This document shows, piece by piece, positions 8,510 to 14,625 of a stretch of DNA of 28,750 bases (positions are counted from its first letter, which is position 1; each line of letters begins with the position of its first letter). The translations under genes and the position numbers were made by a program. Source of the stretch: CAZSMK01 sp964608095 (lineage in GTDB: Bacteria; Sumerlaeota; Sumerlaeia; MWCT01; JAGHBZ01); contig CAZSMK010000124.1 of the NCBI GenBank assembly GCA_964608095.1, positions 1-28,750 of the forward strand, written 5' to 3'. Under the pieces are notes generated by a model. The model ran no database searches. It saw nothing but the letters and a program-made list of their open reading frames with translations, and was not told where the DNA came from.

Positions 8510-9379
8510 ATGTCGCGTATCATACGAGCAGCCTTGATTCAGGCACACCTGTGCGAATCCGCCTCATCTTCACCGCAGAAAATAAAGAAAACAATGATCG
8601 ATAAACATGTTGCTCTGATTGAACAGGCTGCAGACGAAGATGCTCGAGTGGTATGCCTGCAGGAGCTTTTTTATGCCCCCTACTTTCCCGCAGAACAGAA
8701 CATCCGATGGTATGAGATGGCGGAAGCGATACCTGATGGCGAGACAACGCACCTCATGCAGGACCTCGCCCGGAAACATAAGATGGTGATTCTCGCTCCC
8801 ATCATGGAGGAGGATTTGCCGGGTGTATATTACAACACGACTCCCGTTATCGACAGCGATGGATCATATCTCGGTAAGTATCGAAAGACACATATTCCCC
8901 ACCTGGCGCCCGGGTTCTGGGAAAAATTTTACTTCAAACCCGGGAATGTCGGATATCCTGTTTTTGAAACCTCTGCAGGCAGGATAGGGATTTTTACGTG
9001 TTACGACCGGCATTTCCCGGAGGCGGCACGGGCTCTTGGCTTGAACGGCGCTGAGATTGCGTTCAATCCCTCCGCAACCGTCGCAGGGCTTGCCGAATAC
9101 CTGTGGAAACTCGAACAGCCGGCGCATGCGGTTGCCAACCAGTTCTTTGTCGGCGCGATCAACCGTGTCGGGTACGAAGAACCCTGGAACATCGGTGAAT
9201 TTTTCGGCAACAGTTATTTCTGCGACCCGCGCGGGCAGATTATCGCCACGGCTTCACGCGATAAAGACGAAGTCCTTGTTGCCGACCTTGACCTTGATAT
9301 GATCCTCGAGGTGAGAAAAGTCTGGCAATTTTTCCGCGACCGCCGCCCTGAAACCTATGACGAACTCATAGAACTTTAG
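8510..9379 (+). CDS. Nitrilase-superfamily N-carbamoyl amidohydrolase (beta-ureidopropionase/AguB-like)
   Basis: A 289-residue cytoplasmic carbon-nitrogen hydrolase of normal length. The Glu-Lys-Cys triad is visible: Glu52 in CLQELFYAPYF, Lys126 in GKYRKTHIPH and Cys164 in FTCYDRHFPEAAR. The later motifs FNPSAT, AINRVG and FFGNSYF, and the C-terminal VWQFFRDRRPETYDELIEL, match the branch holding beta-ureidopropionase (N-carbamoyl-beta-alanine to beta-alanine, CO2 and ammonia) and N-carbamoylputrescine amidase. I cannot choose between these by eye. Neither dihydropyrimidinase nor agmatine deiminase genes are in the window, so it is an orphan here. The ATG has a strong GAGGAGG site about ten bases upstream. 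A palindrome at 8437-8463 may control it. The next gene lies beyond a repeat-rich spacer, so it appears monocistronic. Confidence 0.88.
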   Translation: MSRIIRAALIQAHLCESASSSPQKIKKTMIDKHVALIEQAADEDARVVCLQELFYAPYFPAEQNIRWYEMAEAIPDGETTHLMQDLARKHKMVILAPIMEEDLPGVYYNTTPVIDSDGSYLGKYRKTHIPHLAPGFWEKFYFKPGNVGYPVFETSAGRIGIFTCYDRHFPEAARALGLNGAEIAFNPSATVAGLAEYLWKLEQPAHAVANQFFVGAINRVGYEEPWNIGEFFGNSYFCDPRGQIIATASRDKDEVLVADLDLDMILEVRKVWQFFRDRRPETYDELIEL

Positions 9380-9471
9380 TTTTCTTGTTTTATCATAAAT
9401 GTTTCTGCGCATTATTGGTCGGGTTTACAATCTCGACCTGGAGAGGGATTGCAATTCGCCGGTGGCGGGAC

Positions 9472-9501
9472 GAAGATACGCCGTGGCGGATGTGTATCTT
9501 C
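9472..9501. repeat. GCCGTGG palindromic repeat, copy 1
   Basis: GAAGATAC (9472-9479) pairs with GTATCTTC (9494-9501) and encloses a second small palindrome GCCGTGGC (9480-9487). The stretch 9471-9496 is repeated with one mismatch at 28394-28419. Confidence 0.7.
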
Positions 9502-9514
9502 TGGCTCTGCGGCG

Positions 9515-9564
9515 GGGTCTGACCCTGCCTCTTTGGGGTTTTGTAACGAAAGCGGGTCTGACCC
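9515..9564. repeat. Pair of REP-like GGGTCTGACCC palindromes
   Basis: GGGTCTGACCC occurs at 9515-9525 and again at 9554-9564, each with 5-bp arms around one base and G/C-rich flanks. Short palindromes of this sort are typical of REP elements mobilised by REP-associated tyrosine transposases in other genomes; no such transposase is in this window. Confidence 0.5.
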
Positions 9565-9581
9565 CTCTACGAATACGACCG

Positions 9582-9633
9582 CGACAGCGAGTGCGCGTAC
9601 GAGTGCGATAAAACTGGGATCATAGATTCGCCG
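9582..9633. repeat. Imperfect direct repeat, copy A
   Basis: Starts CGACAGCG, then GAGTGCG-type hexamers, an A-rich link, a TTGG/CTGG-GAT stretch and ends TAGATTCGCCG. The partner is at 9933-9987. The segment GTACGAGTGCG (9597-9607) is found inverted at 9807-9817 and 28577-28587. Confidence 0.55.
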
Positions 9634-9646
9634 CGCTGAATAAAAT

Positions 9647-9663
9647 CCCCTCTTTGAGAGGGG
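9647..9663. repeat. G/C-rich hairpin
   Basis: CCCCTCT, loop TTG, AGAGGGG: a perfect 7-bp stem followed by more G and the sequence ACCGCGTTAGCGGG. There is no T run after it on either strand, so it does not look like a standard terminator. Confidence 0.4.
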
Positions 9664-9674
9664 GGGACCGCGTT

Positions 9675-9697
9675 AGCGGGTCGAAGATTCGCCGTGG
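9675..9697. repeat. GCCGTGG repeat, copy 2
   Basis: This 23-base unit beginning AGCGGGTCGAAGAT matches 28387-28409 at 22 of 23 positions (T to C once). Confidence 0.6.
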
Positions 9698-9932
9698 AGA
9701 ATCGAAGACGCGCCGTGGCGCGGAACGCGCGTAACCTTTGGTCACGGCGTAAACATAAGTATACGATCACTCCACACAGGAACGCCAGTAAACTTTCCGC
9801 TATTTCCGCACTCGTACCCGCGTTCGTACACGCCCTTGGCGTTGTACGCGCTATCGCTATCGAAATCGGAATCGTGTTTTTTTTAAGGAATTTCGTCAGC
9901 CGTGGTGGGCAAAATCACCTTTGTTCGATAAC

Positions 9933-9995
9933 CGACAGCGCGTGCGAGTGCGAGTGCCAGAAAATTGGAATCGTAGATTTGCCGTGGCGGATAAG
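9933..9995. repeat. Imperfect direct repeat copy B with GCCGTGG core
   Basis: It repeats 9582-9633 in the same order (CGACAGCG, GAGTGCGAGTGC, A-rich link, ATTGGAATCGTAGATTTG) and continues into GCCGTGGCGGATAAG, the core of the palindromic family. Confidence 0.55.
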
Positions 9996-10051
9996 AGAAG
10001 GATTTACGAGAATCAATTTTGTAGTGCGCAGGCATGACTTCGCTTAAGATC

Positions 10052-10069
10052 GGCGTGAGACCTCACGCC
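10052..10069. repeat. Hairpin before the signal-peptidase-like gene
   Basis: GGCGTGA (10052-10058), loop GACC, TCACGCC (10063-10069): a perfect 7-bp stem, not followed by T residues. Confidence 0.4.
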
Positions 10070-10242
10070 ATATACCCTAACTCATTCTCCTCCAAAGCCC
10101 CTATTTCGCGAATTGCTCGGGAAAAGCCTTTATAGTAATTTCATCATTATGAGATACTTTCCTAATAAAGGCCTGTCGAAATTTCTTTGAATTAAAAGAA
10201 TCATTTATCTTAAATGACACAGTTGATAAGTGATAAAACGAA

Positions 10243-11367
10243 ATGAAACAATGCGGAAAATGTGGTTTTTATAATACCGACGGTCAGGAGCGGTGTGTAA
10301 AGTGCGGCGCGGTGCTTGACCACACGGATGAGGTGCCGCTTCGAGTATTGCCGGCAAAACGGCGTCGGTTAAGGAATCCACTCTGGTTTGTCCGGGAGCG
10401 CATCTACAAGTTCAAACAATCCTTACACTTCGAGCTGCCGAAAGGTGTGGACTGGCGCTATCCGTGGGTTGCGGGTTGGCTTGGCATTATTCCCGGTCTG
10501 GGGCAGATTTATAACCACCAGTATACCAAGGCTGTCTGGTTTTTCGCAGGATGGCTTGTCCTCATCGGCGTGAATGTCTTTACGTTAACTCAATGGATTA
10601 ATGTACCCATCATGATCGGCACAATTCTGTATATGCTGTGGTCGTTCAACGATGGAGTCATCACGGCAACACGCATAAACGGCCAGAAATGGACGCTCCG
10701 CCTGTCACTGGCATTTTTCAGCTATCTTCTCTTTACGCTCGGTGTGCTTTTACTTCTTGCACAATATTTCTTCACCCCGATTTTCGTCCTCGTGTATGTA
10801 TCGCAGGATGTGCTTGCACCGGGATTGCGCAAAGGCGACCGGATGTTCATAGATTGCGTGAGTTACTGGTTCCGGTCACCGCGCCGCGGCGAGGTTGTCT
10901 ATTACGACCCGCCGCGCTATACCATCGAGATTCCGGGCGCACTGCAGAATCAAGTGATTGTCATAAACGAACGGCGCGGATTCGGTAGAGTCGTTGCGCT
11001 GCCGGGCGACCGATACGAACGTCGCGACGGTGTGTATTATTTGAACGGAAAACCGGTGCCGCCCGAGCTCGAGCCGCTTACTTCGCGTTCGTTATGGGAC
11101 AATTTCGTGTTTGAAACCGTTCCTGAAGGAAAGTATCTGGTCATCATCGGGCATGCCTCGGAAGAGGAGGGAATTCCAATTGTAAACCTTCTGGGAGGAC
11201 GTTCGCCCGAGTTAAAGTCGGGCGTCATCGTGCAGGGCTGGGACAAGGCATGCCTGGTTACCAAAAAAGAGATATTCGGGCGCGGAATCTGTATCTATTT
11301 TCCGCCACCGCGCCGTCAATGGCTCATTCCCTCGAAGGAAACCGTTCAACCGTTCATTCGCGATTAA
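10243..11367 (+). CDS. Zinc-ribbon membrane protein with signal-peptidase-I-like domain lacking catalytic residues
   Basis: The 374-residue protein has three parts. Residues 4-21 are a short zinc ribbon (Cys4, Cys7, Cys18, Cys21). Residues about 74-185 hold three or four transmembrane helices, including WLGIIPGLGQIYNHQY, a motif seen in small TM2-type membrane proteins. Residues about 178-355 follow the S26 signal peptidase I pattern: VSQDVLAPGLRKGDRMFID, RRGEVVYYDPP and GRVVALPGD. Aligned by eye to LepB (SGSMxPTLxxGD; IKRAVGLPGD; GDNRxxSxDSR), the nucleophile Ser falls on Val190, the general-base Lys on Gly248, and GDNR becomes GHAS (303-306). So it keeps the fold motifs but probably cannot cleave. 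It could be a chaperone- or receptor-like pseudo-peptidase for exported proteins. The ATG is the first in frame and has no strong ribosome-binding site. It stands alone, convergent with the phosphorylase gene. Confidence 0.8.
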   Translation: MKQCGKCGFYNTDGQERCVKCGAVLDHTDEVPLRVLPAKRRRLRNPLWFVRERIYKFKQSLHFELPKGVDWRYPWVAGWLGIIPGLGQIYNHQYTKAVWFFAGWLVLIGVNVFTLTQWINVPIMIGTILYMLWSFNDGVITATRINGQKWTLRLSLAFFSYLLFTLGVLLLLAQYFFTPIFVLVYVSQDVLAPGLRKGDRMFIDCVSYWFRSPRRGEVVYYDPPRYTIEIPGALQNQVIVINERRGFGRVVALPGDRYERRDGVYYLNGKPVPPELEPLTSRSLWDNFVFETVPEGKYLVIIGHASEEEGIPIVNLLGGRSPELKSGVIVQGWDKACLVTKKEIFGRGICIYFPPPRRQWLIPSKETVQPFIRD

Positions 11368-11406
11368 ACTGAGAACCGCACATTCCCCTCTTATGTATAG
11401 TTATCT

Positions 11407-13173
11407 TTAGAGGATTGATGACGTTTGATGAGACTTTTCAGGGGGTGTGTTTTCTTTCCCGATAGTCTTGTGGCACACAGTGCAGAAATATGCCTTGAGG
11501 ACGTATTCCTGTATCATACGCTGGGTATTGAAAAAAGAGCCGTTCAGCGTAATTGTATGCTGCATAACGTCGATATACCTATATCTGTATTTATAAAACA
11601 TGGGAAGGATGACGTCTTCGAGTTTGTGATAGAGGGAGTCGGCATCGCGCGAATGATTGGTTTTCTCGGGTTCATTTACTTCAGGAGATTCGATAGCCCA
11701 ACCGGTTACGCCCTCGATACAGCCTTCAATCCACCAGCCGTCGAGAATACTCAGCGAGGGAACGCCGTTAAGGGCCGCCTTCATACCGCTGGTACCGGAA
11801 GCTTCCATAGGTGGCTCCGGGGTGTTAAGCCAGAGGTCAACTCCCGCTACCATTAATTTTGCCACCTCGATATCATAGTTTGGCACAAACGTAATCGTGA
11901 TGTTGTCGCCGAGTTCTTCCTGCACATGATATACCTCTTTAATCAGTTCCTTACCGATCTGATCGCGAGGGTGTGCCTTTCCGCCGTATATGATTTGAAG
12001 GCGTCCGTATTTTTCTGCAATCGCTCTTAACCGCTTGATATCGCGAAACAGCAGGGTTGGTCTCTTATAACGGGTCACGCGTCGGGCAAAGCCGATGGTG
12101 AACACGTCGTGGTCCATTCCCGCGTTGGTTTCCCGGTTGATGTGTTGAATAAGTTCGCATTTTGCCTCCTGGTGCGCAGACCATATTTCATCGCCCGGGA
12201 TTGCTTCTGCATATCTGAGACTGAAATTATCCTTGCGCCACCCTGGTATATACGTGTCGAACAGTTTTTGAAAAGGAGGAGAAGTCCAGGTGGCGGCATG
12301 CACTCCATTAGTTATTGAATCGATCTCGTAACCTCGGAACATCTCGCTCGATGTCTGACCGTGTTTCTTTGCCACCCCGTTGATATAGTGGCTCAGGTTG
12401 AGAGCGAGATAGGTCATATTAATTTCAGATTTGGCGAAGATTTTTTCAATAATACTAAAGGACTTGTAGCCGGAGAGAACTTTTCGTGTCATCTCCATCG
12501 GAAACTTGTCATGCCCGGCGGCAACCGGCGTGTGCGTGGTAAACACGCATTGTGCATGGACTCGCTCAATATCTTCATCGCTAATTGACTCTCTATCCTC
12601 TTTCTCAAGGTATTCTTCCAGCAAAGCGATCGTCAAGAGACTTGCATGCCCCTCGTTCATGTGAAACCGGTTAATATCGTTGTAGCTAAGCTCCCGAAGT
12701 ATTCTGACGCCGCCGATGCCGAGTATTGCTTCCTGGCATAAACGATAGTAGGAATCACCGCCGTAGAGGTAATGGGTCAAAGTTCGATCAAATTCGGAGT
12801 TCTCGGGAAGGTCCGTATCGAGGAAAAAGACGGGAACGCTGAAATCGTTGGTTCCCTTTACTTCATAGAGCCATGGTCTGACACGCACTTTACGGTCTTC
12901 GATCGAGACTTCCGCACGTATATCGATTTCTTTCAAATAGTCGTCCACAGGCCAGTGAACCGGTTCTTCAATCTGCATACCGGAATTGTTGAATTTCTGA
13001 TAAAAATATCCTCTGCGATGAAGCAAGGTCACCGCAACCATGGGAACCTTCATATCAGCAGCCGACCGGATGGTATCGCCGCCCAGAATCCCCAGGCCAC
13101 CGCTATATGTCGGGATACCTTCCTCGAGTCCTATCTCCATTGTAAAATACGCAACTTTTCTAATATCATTCAT
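11407..13173 (-). CDS. glgP: Alpha-glucan (glycogen/maltodextrin) phosphorylase, short form
   Basis: A 588-residue GT35 enzyme that splits alpha-1,4-glucan with phosphate to release glucose-1-phosphate. The N-terminal motif IPTYSGGLGILGGDTIRSAAD (20-40), EGHASLL (174-180), THTPVAAGHDKF (213-224), GFARRVTRYKRP (361-372) and YGGKAHPRD (396-404) match the family. The PLP-binding lysine is Lys465 in EASGTSGMKAALNGVPSLS. It is shorter than animal or E. coli phosphorylases (over 800) and lacks the extra N-terminal domain of longer bacterial forms; this size is usual for the archaeal/bacterial short type. A C-terminal CTVC pair (about 566-569) might bind metal. The ATG follows a GGGGTG stretch on the minus strand. 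Its product would feed the phosphoglucomutase at 17001, although the two are on opposite strands and not in one operon. Confidence 0.92.
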   Translation of the reverse strand: MNDIRKVAYFTMEIGLEEGIPTYSGGLGILGGDTIRSAADMKVPMVAVTLLHRRGYFYQKFNNSGMQIEEPVHWPVDDYLKEIDIRAEVSIEDRKVRVRPWLYEVKGTNDFSVPVFFLDTDLPENSEFDRTLTHYLYGGDSYYRLCQEAILGIGGVRILRELSYNDINRFHMNEGHASLLTIALLEEYLEKEDRESISDEDIERVHAQCVFTTHTPVAAGHDKFPMEMTRKVLSGYKSFSIIEKIFAKSEINMTYLALNLSHYINGVAKKHGQTSSEMFRGYEIDSITNGVHAATWTSPPFQKLFDTYIPGWRKDNFSLRYAEAIPGDEIWSAHQEAKCELIQHINRETNAGMDHDVFTIGFARRVTRYKRPTLLFRDIKRLRAIAEKYGRLQIIYGGKAHPRDQIGKELIKEVYHVQEELGDNITITFVPNYDIEVAKLMVAGVDLWLNTPEPPMEASGTSGMKAALNGVPSLSILDGWWIEGCIEGVTGWAIESPEVNEPEKTNHSRDADSLYHKLEDVILPMFYKYRYRYIDVMQHTITLNGSFFNTQRMIQEYVLKAYFCTVCHKTIGKENTPPEKSHQTSSIL

Positions 13174-13430
13174 TTTTCACACCCCAAAAAATGTGAGGGT
13201 TAATCACCACACACGACTACTCATCTTTATAGTAATCCTGCCTGGAAAATACAACCCTAAATTAGTTTATACATCAATTTTTTAAGAATGACCGCTAAAA
13301 TAGGGGGATTATTAATAAGTATTTCAGACTTAGTCAAGTCATATCACCGTAGCAAAAGATTGACAAACAATATTTCAAATAAGCACTATTATTTCTTTTT
13401 TTTCTCAAATCAAGGATTAAAGAAGGGGAA

Positions 13431-14105
13431 ATGATGAAAATTATCGAGCAGGGAACTAATCGAAGAATTCTACCCATAGACATTATCTTTATAGGGGTGC
13501 ACCTCTTTGTCTTCTTTGTGGTGTTGCTTAATATTCGATTACAATCCACAACGCTTTCAAACCTGTCGATTCTGGGGACCTATTCGATACTCGGTTATCT
13601 TTATATCACACGATACAGATATTCATTTCTCAGGCGAGCATTGGTCGCTGGAATTACGGTTGTGGTAGTCTGGGCGGGTTATGAATATCTCTGGAACAAG
13701 CTCACGGGCGGGTGGGGCGTATACACTGCGCGTGCCTGGATAAAAATCCTCGATTTACCCTTGTATACGTTGTTGATCGGCGGGCTTTCGTTTACGTATT
13801 GTTCTTACCTGGCGTTACGCCTTACGAGCCTTAACCTCAAAACCGGCTTCATGGCTCTGCTCAGCGGCGTTAACGCATTAATCCTGGGCATAATAGGCGA
13901 GAATGTATATGTCCTCGGTGGTTTCTGGGAATATTACAATGTACGGTTTATGTTCTGGCACGTTGCCGCACATTGTCCTCTTGCCTACATGGTTGCCTTC
14001 GCATTTGCACCGTTGGTGTTTAGAAAATTACCCGTTTTCATTGCCACACAGGTTGTTCTCATCATCGTTTTCGTTGTATCTGCCTTGTTAAAGGTCTTGT
14101 TGTGA
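13431..14105 (+). CDS. Integral membrane protein of unknown function (about seven TM helices)
   Basis: A 224-residue protein made almost wholly of hydrophobic helices, roughly at residues 15-37, 45-60, 70-88, 105-130, 138-160, 168-190 and 197-222. Polar residues within helices are mostly aromatic or acidic (WAGYEYLWNKLTGGWG, ENVYVLGGFWEYYN), which gives it the look of a small-molecule or lipid-modifying membrane enzyme rather than a channel, but this is weak. I do not recognise the family; the overall size and pattern recall carotenoid-cyclase-like membrane proteins, without their known catalytic motif. Two adjacent ATG codons follow AAGGGGAA, a fair ribosome-binding site. It is divergent from the phosphorylase gene over 257 bases and has no close downstream partner. 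Confidence 0.75.
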   Translation: MMKIIEQGTNRRILPIDIIFIGVHLFVFFVVLLNIRLQSTTLSNLSILGTYSILGYLYITRYRYSFLRRALVAGITVVVVWAGYEYLWNKLTGGWGVYTARAWIKILDLPLYTLLIGGLSFTYCSYLALRLTSLNLKTGFMALLSGVNALILGIIGENVYVLGGFWEYYNVRFMFWHVAAHCPLAYMVAFAFAPLVFRKLPVFIATQVVLIIVFVVSALLKVLL

Positions 14106-14198
14106 GGTGAAATATGATGGGGCGTGTACTCAATTCGGTTCCGATTCACCATAGCCGACAATCACTTTTTGCTGTTTGTCCCTCTATTCTGTAGCGCG

Positions 14199-14228
14199 GT
14201 AATTGCCACGGCGAACTGCAGCAATTAC
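14199..14228. repeat. Stem-loop with inverted CCACGGCGAA core in the loop
   Basis: GTAATTGC (14199-14206) pairs with GCAATTAC (14221-14228), a perfect 8-bp stem. The junction and loop hold CCACGGCGAA, the reverse complement of the TTCGCCGTGG core found in the spacers at 9.4-10.0 and 28.3 kb. Confidence 0.5.
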
Positions 14229-14554
14229 GAATTTTGAGGGCGGATGGCGCTGGACGGATGATGACGGCGCAATCTGGAATGACGACAATCCTCCTCCTCT
14301 TTTTATCACTGACGCACTCCCTTCACGCTGGACTATGTACCAATGATGTAATGGACGGGTGCAACATCATCTGGAATAATATCGTACCAAAAGCGTTATC
14401 TTTAAGAACCAAACTTTTGCGACCGGTTATATGTTCATTCTTGAAGTTGCGAGAAAAAAACGTCATACTCGAACATGTTATTTTCAGAAGTATTTCAATA
14501 TCAGTAATTCCGGAGAGGAAAGAAGTGAAAGACGGGAACTTTGTATCCTGTTTT

Positions 14555-14583
14555 TTGTCTAAAAAGTTAATGAGTATGATAAT
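14555..14583 (+). promoter_or_regulatory. Promoter candidate for the beta-helix protein gene
   Basis: TTGTCT (14555-14560) and GATAAT (14578-14583) are 17 bases apart; four of six and five of six match consensus. The start would fall near 14590, leaving about 36 leader bases that include the GGTGAGGG ribosome-binding site. Confidence 0.4.
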
Positions 14584-14625
14584 TTTTTTCGGGAGTATCT
14601 ATACTAAAATTAAGGTGAGGGCCTC

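Larger units (their letters stand above)
9380..10242. repeat. Gene-free spacer packed with palindromic and inverted repeats
   Basis: No credible gene occupies these 860 bases; the frames that stay open encode low-complexity Arg/Val/Ala strings. Instead there are several repeat types: copies of a GCCGTGG-centred palindrome (9472-9501, 9675-9697, 9974-9995), two GGGTCTGACCC palindromes (9515 and 9554), an imperfect direct repeat (9582-9633 and 9933-9987), an inverted 11-mer (9597-9607 against 9807-9817) and simple hairpins (9647-9663 and 10052-10069). The first 650 bases are visibly richer in G+C than the last 170, which are AT-rich and lead into the next gene. Several of the repeats recur at the right end of the window. 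Confidence 0.7.
14106..14625. other. Spacer with a stem-loop, a possible gene remnant and a promoter
   Basis: About 520 bases without a confident gene. The long open frame at 14234-14629 has uneven composition and no ribosome-binding site, and I judge it chance. A different frame from about 14204 to 14338 reads GGWRWTDDDGAIWNDDNPPP and then stops; this looks like protein-derived sequence, perhaps a decayed end of a secreted-protein gene. A perfect 8-bp stem-loop lies at 14199-14228 and a promoter candidate at 14555-14583. Confidence 0.4.

Noticed and set aside
9399..9611. Open frame giving a 70-residue Arg/Val-rich peptide
   Set aside because: It lies inside the repeat spacer, ends in a low-complexity RVRVR tail from the GAGTGCG repeat and has no ribosome-binding site.
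9694..10047. 117-residue open frame in the repeat spacer
   Set aside because: Composition is Arg/Ala/Cys rich and tracks the repeats; no start signal and no recognisable domain.
9380..10242. Considered as a CRISPR array
   Set aside because: Repeats are of several types, unevenly spaced and in both orientations, with no regular spacers and no cas genes nearby.
13360..13392. Promoter-like TTGACA and TATTAT before the unknown membrane gene
   Set aside because: The gap is 21 bases, too long for a standard sigma-70 promoter.
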